12,240 nt of DNA from Acidisphaera sp035272265 (GTDB lineage Bacteria > Pseudomonadota > Alphaproteobacteria > Acetobacterales > Acetobacteraceae), in NCBI GenBank assembly GCA_035272265.1, contig DATEQV010000268.1:1-12240 (forward strand), in the 5' to 3' direction. The position numbers and the translations under genes are program-made. The notes below the pieces were generated by a model, which did not search any database, was not told where the DNA came from, and worked only from the letters and a program-made list of their open reading frames with translations. The first letter of the stretch is position 1. Each line of letters starts with the position of its first letter. This document shows positions 1 to 7,125 of this stretch, one piece after another.

Positions 1-333
1 GGCGAGGACGCCCGGCACGCGGCCCTGCGGGAGTTGAACGAGGAGACCGGGCTGGTCGCCGCCGCGGGCGACCTCGTCGATCTCGGGCTGCACGCCTATC
101 GGCCAAGCAAGGACCTGGCGTTGTTCGCCTGGTACGTGTCGCAGATGCCGGATCCGGCAAATCTGGTCTGCCGCTCGACATTCACCGCGTGGGATGGCCG
201 GCGCAGGCCGGAGTTCGACCGCTTCGTCGTCGCGGCACGGGGCGAGGCGGAACGACTGGTCGGCGAGTCATTGCGTGCCGTGCTGCTTCGCGCGTGGGTC
301 GGCCCGCAAGATAAGCCGGCGCCCAGGGCGTGA
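1..333 (+). CDS. Nudix hydrolase, C-terminal part (5'-truncated by window edge)
   Basis: The reading frame is open from the first base, so the gene begins before the window; 110 residues are visible. Residues 2-18 hold most of a Nudix box: E, seven residues, then R-E-L-N-E-E-T-G-L, which fits the consensus E-x7-R-E-U-x-E-E-x-G-U. The glutamates of this box bind the Mg2+ or Mn2+ that drives hydrolysis of a nucleoside diphosphate linked to another group. The glycine-rich start of the box lies upstream, out of view. After the box comes a beta-rich stretch (YRPSKDLALFAWYV) and a C-terminal helix, as in small cytosolic Nudix proteins. The substrate cannot be told. The stop TGA is 16 bases before the next start, so the two genes may be co-transcribed. 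Confidence 0.85.
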   Translation, partial: GEDARHAALRELNEETGLVAAAGDLVDLGLHAYRPSKDLALFAWYVSQMPDPANLVCRSTFTAWDGRRRPEFDRFVVAARGEAERLVGESLRAVLLRAWVGPQDKPAPRA

Positions 334-349
334 TCTTGGTTAGGAGCGC

Positions 350-1549
350 GTGACCTGTAGTATCAACCGCACCCTCATGGACGCGCCCTCAACCGACTCA
401 CGCGATGCTCATCTGTTCGGGCCCGGGCCGAAGCGCATCCTCGCGCTCGATGGCGGCGGCGTGCGCGGCATCATATCGCTGGCGTTCCTTGAGCGTGTCG
501 AGGCGCTGCTGCGCGAGCGGTCCGGCAATCCCGCTGTTCGCCTGGCCGACTACTTCGACCTGATCGGCGGCACGTCGACGGGTTCCATCATCGCCGCCGG
601 CCTCGCCCTCGGCTTGCCGGTTGCGCGGCTGATCGACATCTATGTCAACCTCGCCCGTGAGGGGTTCCAGCGCCGCGGATGGTTCGGCGGCCTGCTGGTG
701 CCGAAGTTCCGGGCCGCCGCCCTGGAGCGCGCCATCCGCGCGCAGGTCGGCGACGCCACGCTCGGGTCGGGAGCGCTTCTCACCGGTTTCGCGGCGATCG
801 CCAAGCGATTGGACACGGCCAGCGTGTGGGTGTTCCATAACCACCCACACGGCAAGTTCTTCGGCCCGAGCGAGGCAAGTCAGGCGTCGGTGCCCAACCG
901 TGACCTGCTGCTTGCGCAGATCATCCGTGCGAGCACGGCAGCTCCCAGCTATTTCGAACCGGAGCTGATCGAAGTGGCGCCCGGCACACGCGGCGCGTTT
1001 ATCGACGGCGGAATCAGTCCGCACAACAACCCCGCGCTGTTGTTGCTGATGCTGGCGACCATCAACGGATATGGCTTTCGCTGGCCGACCGGAAGCGAAC
1101 GGCTGCTGCTCATGTCGATCGGCACCGGCGGCGGCGCCGCGCCGCCGCACCCCGCCGACGAGCTGGTTCACAAGCCGGCGTTGTTGCTTGCGGTCGGGTC
1201 GCTGCAATCGTTGATGCTCGACTGCCACTGGCTCGGCCAGGCGCTGCTGCAGTGGATGGGTCAGTCGCCGACGCTTTGGCCGATCGACGCGGAGGTGGGC
1301 GATCTCGGCGCCGACAGGCTGGGCCCCGAGAAGCTGTTTCATTACGTGCGCTATGATGCGCCGCTCGACGCAGCGTGGCTTGCCGCACGGGCCGAATTGA
1401 TCGTGTCGGAGACGGAGCTGGTCGGACTGCGCGCGTTCGATCGCCCCGAGGCGGTGGGCCGGTTGCTGGAGATCGCCCGCTGCGCCGCAAATCGCACCGT
1501 GCGGCCCGAGCACATACCGGATAAGTTCGACATCGCCGGTTCGAACTGA
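350..1549 (+). CDS. Patatin-like phospholipase / lipid acyl hydrolase
   Basis: Expected to cleave acyl esters of lipids with a Ser-Asp dyad. All patatin signatures are visible when counted from the GTG start: the glycine-rich oxyanion segment DGGGVRG (residues 34-40), the nucleophile elbow GTSTG (74-78, Ser76), and the DGG motif (219-221, Asp219). The length of 399 residues is ordinary for a stand-alone bacterial patatin. No signal peptide or clear membrane segment is seen, so it is probably cytosolic or membrane-peripheral. The start is uncertain. GTG at 350 has AGGAG at 342-346, but with only 3 bases between. ATG at 377 would give 390 residues but has no ribosome binding site. Both starts leave the catalytic domain whole. 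It resembles cyclic-nucleotide-activated defence patatins only at family level, and no nucleotide cyclase lies beside it. Confidence 0.9.
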   Translation: MTCSINRTLMDAPSTDSRDAHLFGPGPKRILALDGGGVRGIISLAFLERVEALLRERSGNPAVRLADYFDLIGGTSTGSIIAAGLALGLPVARLIDIYVNLAREGFQRRGWFGGLLVPKFRAAALERAIRAQVGDATLGSGALLTGFAAIAKRLDTASVWVFHNHPHGKFFGPSEASQASVPNRDLLLAQIIRASTAAPSYFEPELIEVAPGTRGAFIDGGISPHNNPALLLLMLATINGYGFRWPTGSERLLLMSIGTGGGAAPPHPADELVHKPALLLAVGSLQSLMLDCHWLGQALLQWMGQSPTLWPIDAEVGDLGADRLGPEKLFHYVRYDAPLDAAWLAARAELIVSETELVGLRAFDRPEAVGRLLEIARCAANRTVRPEHIPDKFDIAGSN

Positions 1550-1610
1550 CGCGCGCCGCGCGGACGCAGTTTCGGCATGACTCATGAGTTTGACCGCATG
1601 GGAGACGGCG

Positions 1611-2669
1611 ATGCGCGAAGGCTTCATGGTCTACGGTGCCACCGGATATACCGGGCGCCTGATCGCGCGGGCGGCCAAGGCTGCCGGGATGGCGCCGTTG
1701 CTCGCGGGCCGCGATGCCGACCGGCTCGGCCGGGTCGCGCGTGAACTCGGCCTGAAGTCTCGCGCGATCTCGTTGTCGGACACGAGCGCCCTGCGCCAGG
1801 CGCTGTCGGAGGTGACGGTCGTCCTGCACGCCGCCGGTCCGTTTTCGCGCACCTCGGCGCCGATGCTGGATGCGTGTCTCGCGAGCGGCACGCACTACCT
1901 CGACATCACCGGCGAGATCCCGGTGTTCGAGGCGGCCGCCGCGCGCGACGCAGCGGCCAAGCGGGCTGGCGTGATGGTGCTGCCGGGCGTCGGCTTCGAT
2001 GTGGTGCCGAGCGACTGCCTCGCCGCGCATCTGCACGAGCGCCTGCCCGACGCGACCGAGCTGTCGCTGGCGATCGCCGCGTTGTCGACGATGTCGCGGG
2101 GGACGCAGAAAACCGCGCTGGAGGGTGTCGCGGGAGGCATGCAGCAGGTGCGGCGCGGCGGGCGGATCACCACGCTGGCGGCGCCTCTCGCGCGGGACTT
2201 CGACTTCGGCGACGGCCCCAGGCGGTGCCTTTCCGTCGGCTGGGGCGATGTCGCGACGGCGTTCCACAGCACCGGTATTCCCGACATCACGGTGTATATC
2301 CGTGCGTCGCGGCAGATCGAGCAGATGGTACGGGTGGGCGCCCCCGCGCTCTGGCTCATCGGGCTGGCGCCCGTGCAGGCGCTGCTGCGCGGGTTGATCG
2401 ATTGGCTGCCCGCAGGGCCGAGCGAGGCGCAACGGGCCACCGGCCGCGCGGTGCTGGTGGGCGAGGCGCGCAACGCGGCGGGCGAGCGCGTCACCGCCCG
2501 CGTCGTCACACCGGAAACCTACGAACTGACCATCCGATCCGCGGTCGAGATCGTCCGGCGCGTCCTCGACGGTGGCGCCAAGCCGGGCTTCCAGACACCG
2601 TCGCTTGCGTTCGGCTCGGGGCTGATCGCCGCGATCCCCGGCTGCACGCTCACCGACCTGCCATCGTGA
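1611..2669 (+). CDS. Saccharopine dehydrogenase-like NAD(P)-binding reductase (trans-acting enoyl reductase type)
   Basis: The N-terminus is a Rossmann fold: MVYGATGYTGRLIA holds the dinucleotide loop G-A-T-G-Y-T-G (residues 9-15). It is followed by AGRDADRL, VVLHAAGPFSRTSAPMLDACL and HYLDITGE, which are typical of the saccharopine dehydrogenase/trans-acting enoyl reductase family. Family members reduce or oxidise varied substrates, so the family name does not mean lysine metabolism. The protein is 352 residues from ATG 1611. This start is preferred because GGGAG at 1600-1604 lies six bases upstream. An in-frame ATG at 1584 would add nine residues but lacks such a site. The gene follows the patatin gene after 61 bases on the same strand, so a link to lipid metabolism is possible but only inferred. 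It ends 6 bases from the convergent amidase gene. Confidence 0.85.
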   Translation: MREGFMVYGATGYTGRLIARAAKAAGMAPLLAGRDADRLGRVARELGLKSRAISLSDTSALRQALSEVTVVLHAAGPFSRTSAPMLDACLASGTHYLDITGEIPVFEAAAARDAAAKRAGVMVLPGVGFDVVPSDCLAAHLHERLPDATELSLAIAALSTMSRGTQKTALEGVAGGMQQVRRGGRITTLAAPLARDFDFGDGPRRCLSVGWGDVATAFHSTGIPDITVYIRASRQIEQMVRVGAPALWLIGLAPVQALLRGLIDWLPAGPSEAQRATGRAVLVGEARNAAGERVTARVVTPETYELTIRSAVEIVRRVLDGGAKPGFQTPSLAFGSGLIAAIPGCTLTDLPS

Positions 2670-2675
2670 CCCGCG

Positions 2676-3608
2676 CTACAGGTGCGCCTTCGCCAGCATC
2701 ATGTGCACGCCCTTGTTGCCGTCCACCATCTGCGTGACGCGCAGGTTGCCGGCCAGCGAGCACAGCATGTAGGCCTGATTGCGCGACAGGTTGGTGCGCC
2801 GGCAGACGTGCCCGACCATCTCCCGCGTCGCCTGCCTCGCCGCGTCGTCCAGGTCTTCGTTGAGGCCGATCGAGACCAGATGCGTCGGCGTCTCGGCGAA
2901 CGGAAAGTCGACCGGGAAGTCGCGCCGGACGGTCAGCCGGAACGTGCCCGAGATGCCGATCTCGAGCGCGGTGACGCAGACCTCGCCATCGCCCTGCACG
3001 CCATGCCCGTCGCCGGCGACGAACAGCGCGCCGTCGTTGAAGATCGGCAGATACAACGTCGCGCCGGGCTTGAGTTCCTTGTTGTCGAGGTTGCCGCCGA
3101 ACGCGCGCGGCACGGGCGAGCCGCAGCGGCCCCAGGCTTTCGGCGGAGCCACACCCATGATGCCGAAGAACGGATCGAGCGGCAGCTCGGTGCCCCACGG
3201 CAGGACGCAGACGTGGCGTTCGCGGTCGATCGCCGGGTGGATGGTCTCGTAGTCGGTGAACTCGTCGGGCAGCGTCCCGACCAGCGGCAGGATCGCGACG
3301 ATGCCCCAGTCTGTGCGCGGCACGGCTTGCAGGATGTCGACCTGCAGCGTGTCGCCGGCGCGCGCGCCGCGCACGAACACGGGGCCGGCGATGAAGTGCG
3401 GTCCCGGACTACCCTTGTGCGCCTCCAGCGCCGCCATATGGTCGGCGGGAATGCGGGATGCCTCGGGCAGGGTGTGGCGCCCGCCCGACGGGAAGGAGTG
3501 CAGCGTCACCGTGTCGCCGGACTCGATCTCCAGCACCGGCGGCAGCCGCGCGTCGAGGTAGCCGAACACCACGTTCTCCGGTGTCGGCGCGATTTCGTGA
3601 TGGGCCAT
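2676..3608 (-). CDS. Acetamidase/formamidase family protein
   Basis: Predicted cytosolic hydrolase of a short amide (formamide, acetamide or similar) to the acid and ammonia; FmdA/AmdA family. The 310-residue length matches the shorter members. Visible family blocks are GPVFVRGARAGDTLQVDI (75-92), FFGIMGVAP (147-155), GGNLDNKEL (171-179) and GDGHGVQGDGEVC (199-211), whose His and acidic residues are the usual metal-site region. The C-terminal segment AYMLCSLAGNLRVTQMVDGNKGVH also fits. The start at 3608 has GGGAG six bases upstream. A longer open frame reaches back into the inverted repeat and is rejected. This is the last gene of the - strand cluster, 137 bases after the RidA gene, with the repeat between them. 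Release of ammonia from an amide would fit a nitrogen-scavenging role. The exact substrate is unknown. Confidence 0.88.
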   Translation of the reverse strand: MAHHEIAPTPENVVFGYLDARLPPVLEIESGDTVTLHSFPSGGRHTLPEASRIPADHMAALEAHKGSPGPHFIAGPVFVRGARAGDTLQVDILQAVPRTDWGIVAILPLVGTLPDEFTDYETIHPAIDRERHVCVLPWGTELPLDPFFGIMGVAPPKAWGRCGSPVPRAFGGNLDNKELKPGATLYLPIFNDGALFVAGDGHGVQGDGEVCVTALEIGISGTFRLTVRRDFPVDFPFAETPTHLVSIGLNEDLDDAARQATREMVGHVCRRTNLSRNQAYMLCSLAGNLRVTQMVDGNKGVHMMLAKAHL

Positions 3609-3628
3609 GCGTGTCTCCCAGCTCACCC

Positions 3629-3741
3629 CGTCATTGCGAGGAGCGGAGCGACGAAGCAACCCAGGGTCGCGCGAAAAGCCTCTGTCACGCGGCTCTTGGG
3701 TTGCACCCCGCCCCGCCTTCGGGTCGCGGTCGCAATGAGCG
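3629..3741. repeat. Imperfect inverted repeat / REP-like intergenic dyad
   Basis: The left arm (3629-3663) reads cgtcattgcgag... then gagcggagcgacgaagcaac, ending in 'ccca'. The right arm (3696-3741) begins ttgggttgc and ends cgcaatgagcg. The outer and inner ends are complementary (cattgcg with cgcaatg; gcaaccca with tgggttgc) while the middle has diverged, so the RNA could form a long, interrupted hairpin. From memory, this 'gtcattgcgaggagcg...gacgaagcaa' type of dyad is scattered in many copies in intergenic regions of several proteobacterial genomes. It lies between the RidA gene and the amidase gene, both read leftward, so it could weaken read-through or stabilise one RNA end. No transposase is linked. 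Confidence 0.7.
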
Positions 3742-3745
3742 TTTT

Positions 3746-4147
3746 CTAGACCCCCGGACGCCGCGCGATCATGTCGACCTCGACGATCCCGCCGCGCGCC
3801 AGCGCGGTGACCCCGACGGTGGTGCGCGCGGGCAGGCGGTCGGCGGGGAAATAGCGCAGATAAAGCTTGTTGAACGTCGCGTAGTCGCGTTCGAACTCGG
3901 TCAGGAAGATGCGCACCATCACCACGTCCGCGAAGCTCGCCCCCGCGCCGCGCAGGGCGCGCGCTAGGTTGTCGAACACTTTCGCCGTCTGCGCCTCGAT
4001 GCCGTCGGGGATCGGGCGGCTGTCGTCGTCGGGATCGGTCGCGAGCTGGCCGGTGACGAACAGCAGACCGCCGTACTCGACGACATGGCTGTACGGGCCA
4101 ACCGGCGCCGGCGCGTCGGCGATGACATGGAAGATCGGCTCAGACAT
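3746..4147 (-). CDS. RidA family (YjgF/YER057c/UK114) protein
   Basis: A 133-residue protein of the normal size for this trimeric, cytosolic family, whose archetype hydrolyses reactive enamine/imine intermediates to keto acid and ammonia. Visible motifs are GPYSHVV (17-23), LLFVTGQLATDP (28-39), and the C-terminal block ARTTVGVTALARGGIVEVDMIA (107-128, quoted here with its key residues). Arg108 is the conserved carboxylate-binding arginine and Glu123 the conserved acidic residue, so an active deaminase is plausible. The ATG overlaps the end of the upstream ATPase gene by 8 bases, and AGGGAG stands six bases before it, so translation is probably coupled. Its place behind an importer and the DUF1989 pair suggests it removes an unstable nitrogen intermediate of that pathway. 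Some Rid subfamilies have other activities, so the substrate is open. Confidence 0.92.
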   Translation of the reverse strand: MSEPIFHVIADAPAPVGPYSHVVEYGGLLFVTGQLATDPDDDSRPIPDGIEAQTAKVFDNLARALRGAGASFADVVMVRIFLTEFERDYATFNKLYLRYFPADRLPARTTVGVTALARGGIVEVDMIARRPGV

Positions 4148-4940
4148 GCTCGGCTCCCTCGGGCAGTGCGGCCATCGCGGCGGTTCCCGCATAGCGCAGC
4201 AGGAACTGGCGGGCACGGTCGGTCTCCGGACGCCGGAAGAAGCTGTCCGGCGCCGCCGTCTCCACGATACGGCCGTGGTCGATGAAAACAATGCGGCTGG
4301 CAGCCTCTCGCGCAAAGCTCATCTCGTGCGTGACGACGACCATCGTCATCCCCGAGCGCGCGAGGTCGCGCATCACGGTCAGCACCTCGCCGACCAGTTC
4401 GGGATCGAGCGAGCTGGTCAGTTCGTCGAACAGCAGCAGCTCGGGCTGCATGGCCAGCGCGCGGGCGATGCCGACGCGCTGCTTCTGGCCGCCGGACAGG
4501 CGGGCGGGGAAGTAGTCGGCGCGATCCGACAGGCCGACGCGGCGCAGCAGCGCTTCGGCCTCGGCGCGCACCTGATCGCGCGGCCGGCCGAGCACGTGGA
4601 TCGGCGCGGCCATGACGTTCTGAATGGCCGTCAAATGCGGCCACAGCGCGAAATGCTGGAAGACGAAGCCGATGCGCGTGCGAATGCGCGACAACTCCGC
4701 ATCGTTCATCCGCACCGTGCCGCCTTGCCGTACGCCGACGCGCTCGCCCGACAGCAGCACCGTGCCGGAATCCGGCGCCTCCAGCCAGTTCAGGCACCGC
4801 AGCAGCGTGGACTTGCCGGACCCGGACGGGCCGAGGATGCAGACGGTCTCGCCGCGCGCGACCGACAGGTTGATGCCGTCCAGCACCAGATGGTCGCCGA
4901 AGCTCTTCGTCAGGCCGGTAACCTCGAGGACGGTGGTCAC
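4140..4940 (-). CDS. Polar amino acid-type ABC transporter, ATP-binding protein
   Basis: The 266-residue cytosolic ATPase powers the importer made by the next three genes of the cluster. Every motif is present: Walker A GPSGSGKST (37-45), Q-loop Gln95, signature LSGGQ (148-152), Walker B LLLFDE (168-173), D-loop SLDP (177-180) and H-loop His205. The family is the GlnQ/HisP group, shown by the RIGFVFQHFALWPHLT segment and the DPELVGEVL stretch. The residue after the Walker B glutamate is Leu174 rather than the usual proline (DELTSSLDP instead of DEPTSALDP), a mild oddity. The start is GTG at 4940. It shares four bases (GTGA) with the stop of the permease gene, and GGAG lies eight bases upstream. 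The frame continues further upstream, but only through the permease gene. The end overlaps the RidA start. Confidence 0.95.
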   Translation of the reverse strand: MTTVLEVTGLTKSFGDHLVLDGINLSVARGETVCILGPSGSGKSTLLRCLNWLEAPDSGTVLLSGERVGVRQGGTVRMNDAELSRIRTRIGFVFQHFALWPHLTAIQNVMAAPIHVLGRPRDQVRAEAEALLRRVGLSDRADYFPARLSGGQKQRVGIARALAMQPELLLFDELTSSLDPELVGEVLTVMRDLARSGMTMVVVTHEMSFAREAASRIVFIDHGRIVETAAPDSFFRRPETDRARQFLLRYAGTAAMAALPEGAEHV

Positions 4941-5593
4941 CGCCGCAGCTCCGCACGCGCGCCGACCAGGCCGACGAGCCGCTCGACGCCGACGCACAGC
5001 ACCCAGTACAGCAGCAGCGCGGAGACGAACGACGCGAACGGCATGAAGTACTTCGCCTGAAGCACGGTCGCCGCGTGGGTCAGCTCGTTGACGGTGATGA
5101 TGGTCAGGAACGCGCTGTCCTTGATGATCTGGATCACCTGGTTGCCGAGCATGGGGATCGCCGCGAAGATCGCCGGTGGCAGCACGATTCGGCGCACGAA
5201 GCCGGCACCATGAAAGCCGAACGCGTGGCCCGCTTCCAGCATTTCCGCCGGCAGCCCGCGCCACGCGCCGCGCAATAGCTCCGCCATGTAGGCTGAATTG
5301 TACACGATCAGCGCGACGAGTCCGCAGGTCCAGCTGTCCCACCGCAAGCCGAGCGACGGCAGGCCGTAATAGACCATGTAGGCGAACAGCAGGAACGGCA
5401 CGCAGCGCATGGAGTCCACCAGCACGCCGGTCGCGCGTGACAGCAGCTGGTTGCGTGCCATCAGCGCGGCCGCCAGCATCGCGCCTGCGACCAGCGATAC
5501 GGCGGCGGACAGCGCCGACAGCCAGAACGTGTTCAGCAAGCCTTCCAGCAGCAAGTCTCGCGCGTGCCAGACGATCCCGAACTGCTCGATCAT
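4937..5593 (-). CDS. Polar amino acid-type ABC transporter, permease (second of two)
   Basis: This 218-residue inner-membrane protein of the HisM/GlnP type has several hydrophobic helices, starting at about residues 18-45 and 65-80. The cytoplasmic EAA loop, which docks on the ATPase, is seen at 118-140: MLEAGHAFGFHGAGF then RRIVLPPAI. The QIIKDSAFLTIITVNEL segment (155-171) is typical of this family. The segment that usually reads RGTP-L-L-V is RCVPFLL here (63-69). The ATG overlaps the stop of the first permease gene by four bases (ATGA), and the stop overlaps the ATPase GTG, so the three are translationally coupled. It is expected to form a heterodimer with the other permease. Confidence 0.93.
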   Translation of the reverse strand: MIEQFGIVWHARDLLLEGLLNTFWLSALSAAVSLVAGAMLAAALMARNQLLSRATGVLVDSMRCVPFLLFAYMVYYGLPSLGLRWDSWTCGLVALIVYNSAYMAELLRGAWRGLPAEMLEAGHAFGFHGAGFVRRIVLPPAIFAAIPMLGNQVIQIIKDSAFLTIITVNELTHAATVLQAKYFMPFASFVSALLLYWVLCVGVERLVGLVGARAELRR

Positions 5594-6234
5594 GCGAAGG
5601 CCAGCCGCCGCCGCCGCGACTCGACCAGTCGTTGCGCGAGTACGAACATGAAGACGACCAGGCTGTAGATCACCAGCGCCGCAAGGAAGGGCGGCAGCGG
5701 ACGGTAGGTGTTGGCGCCGATGCGCACAGCCGCGCGCGTGATGTCGACGACGCCGAGCACGGCGACCGCCGGGCTCGCCTTCACCAGCAGCGTCATCTCG
5801 TTGACCAGCGCCGGCATCGCCGCGCGCACCACCTGCGGCAGCACGATCAGCCGGAAGCGCAGCAGCTTCGGCATGCCGACCGACAGCGCCGCGTCGTACT
5901 GCTCACGCGAGAAGTCGACCAGCGCGCCGCGCCAGATCTCGGCGTTGAACGCGCAGGTCGACAGCGTCAGCGTGACGATCGCGGCCGGGATCGGGTCGAT
6001 CGAAAGCCCGATCGTCGGCAGGGCGAAGAACACGAGCAGCCCCAGCGTCACCGCCGCTGCCGCGCGCAGCAGGCTCACCAGCGTCGCGACCACGGGGCTC
6101 GCGACAGGCACCTGCGCCCAGCGGATCAGCGCCAGGCCGAGCCCGAGCGGCAGGCCCAGCGCGATCCCAGCAAGCGACAGCGATACCGTGACCAGCGCGC
6201 CTTGCAGCAGGCTGATCCAGTCGTACTCGGTCAT
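5590..6234 (-). CDS. Polar amino acid-type ABC transporter, permease (first of two)
   Basis: This 214-residue inner-membrane permease has hydrophobic segments at about 10-38, 46-76, 82-98 and 182-202. The EAA-type loop at 112-137 (QYDAALSVGMPKLLRF then RLIVLPQVVR) marks it as an ABC permease. The following segment, NEMTLLVKASPAVAVLGVVDI, aligns with the 'KxSSL' region of the polar amino acid group. Where these permeases usually carry R-G-T-P after the second helix, this one has Arg57-Ala-Ala-Ala, so that motif is lost. The gene begins nine bases after the stop of the binding-protein gene and has no strong ribosome binding site of its own, which suggests coupling. It ends in an ATGA overlap with the second permease. 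Confidence 0.92.
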   Translation of the reverse strand: MTEYDWISLLQGALVTVSLSLAGIALGLPLGLGLALIRWAQVPVASPVVATLVSLLRAAAAVTLGLLVFFALPTIGLSIDPIPAAIVTLTLSTCAFNAEIWRGALVDFSREQYDAALSVGMPKLLRFRLIVLPQVVRAAMPALVNEMTLLVKASPAVAVLGVVDITRAAVRIGANTYRPLPPFLAALVIYSLVVFMFVLAQRLVESRRRRLAFA

Positions 6235-6243
6235 GCAGGCGGG

Positions 6244-7098
6244 TCAGGTGATGGTCCAGGTCTCCGGCATGTCCTCGAACGACTGGCCGAGCCACTTCTT
6301 CTGCAGTGCGTACATCTCGCCATTCTTGCGCTCGGCGGCGAGGAACCCGTTGAGGAACTCGAGCAGGCTCGTGTTGCCCTTCTTCACCGCCCAGGCGATG
6401 TAGGTCTTCGCCGCAACCGGCTGGCCGAGCGCGAACACGCCCGGCTTCTCCTTGATGAGAAGCTGCAGGTTGATGACCGTGTTGGTGACGTAGTCGGTGC
6501 GGCCGATAGCGAGATCCTGGCACGCCTCGGGATACGACACGTATTGCACGACCGACCCCAGCTTGCCGCCTTCCTTCTCCAGCATCGCCTGCAATTGCGG
6601 CAACGCCTGCAGCATCGCGCTGCCGGCCTGCACGCCGACGGTCTTGCCGCTGAGGTCCTTGATCGACTTGATGCTGTCGTCGTTGGCGCGCTTGACGTAG
6701 TAGACAGTTGCATCAGAAACCGGGCTGCAGAAATCCAGGAACTGCTGGCGTTCCTTGGTGATCAGCGCGGCGGTGACGGCGGCGTCGTATTTGCCCGTGT
6801 CCACGCCCGGCAGCAGGCCGGTCCAGGGGATGATCTCCTGCTTGATCTCGAACGACGCCTGCTTGCGCAGGATGCCCAGCAGTTCGGTGTCGTAGCCGGT
6901 GGGCTTGCCGTCCTGCACGAACTCGAACGGGCGGTAGTCGTCCTCGGTGGCAACGACCATGTAGCCGCGCTTCTTGATCTCATCGAGCGTCGCCGCGCTC
7001 GCGGCGCGGATGCCGCCAAGCGTTCCGGTGGCGAGTGCGGCGACGGCGATGCCGGCGCCGCGCAGGATGAAGCGGCGGGTCTGGACGATGGTGCTCAT
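6244..7098 (-). CDS. ABC transporter periplasmic substrate-binding protein (SBP_bac_3 family)
   Basis: A 284-residue family 3 solute-binding protein. The N-terminus has twin arginines (TRRFILR, 7-13), a hydrophobic stretch and a likely cut after Ala35 (AASA), so export, possibly by Tat, is expected. There is no lipobox cysteine. The mature domain begins with GYMVVATEDDYRPFEF (45-60) and PTGYDTELL, the family's usual opening. Compared with HisJ/GlnH-like proteins, the carboxylate-binding arginine is kept (Arg117 in ITKERQQ). The aspartate that binds the ligand's alpha-amino group, ninth residue of the GRxDxxxxD block, is Thr207 here (GRTDYVTNT, 199-207). The ligand may therefore carry a carboxylate but not a standard alpha-amino group. 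AGGAGG six bases before the ATG gives a strong start. Name-based annotation as an amino-acid binder would be too specific. Confidence 0.93.
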   Translation of the reverse strand: MSTIVQTRRFILRGAGIAVAALATGTLGGIRAASAATLDEIKKRGYMVVATEDDYRPFEFVQDGKPTGYDTELLGILRKQASFEIKQEIIPWTGLLPGVDTGKYDAAVTAALITKERQQFLDFCSPVSDATVYYVKRANDDSIKSIKDLSGKTVGVQAGSAMLQALPQLQAMLEKEGGKLGSVVQYVSYPEACQDLAIGRTDYVTNTVINLQLLIKEKPGVFALGQPVAAKTYIAWAVKKGNTSLLEFLNGFLAAERKNGEMYALQKKWLGQSFEDMPETWTIT

Positions 7099-7125
7099 GG
7101 TGTGCCTCCTTCGGTTGGGCGCCGA

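Noticed and set aside
350..1549. Patatin as a CBASS-type defence effector
   Set aside because: No nucleotidyltransferase or accessory defence gene is adjacent; the neighbours are a Nudix hydrolase and a reductase, so an ordinary lipid hydrolase is more likely.
1550..1562. GC-rich palindrome cgcgcgccgcgcg after the patatin stop as a terminator
   Set aside because: The two arms leave only a one-base loop and no T-run follows, so it is not a credible rho-independent terminator.
398..2432. Long - strand open frames (398-1627 and 1110-2432) opposite the patatin and reductase genes
   Set aside because: Low-complexity Arg/Gln/His-rich translations without motifs, while the + strand frames have clear catalytic motifs and ribosome binding sites.
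3609..3659. An N-terminal extension of the amidase into the inverted repeat
   Set aside because: The extra residues come from the repeat itself, and a well-spaced GGGAG precedes the ATG at 3608.
2682..3749. A 355-codon + strand open frame opposite the amidase gene
   Set aside because: Composition typical of an antisense shadow; the - strand frame carries the amidase motifs.
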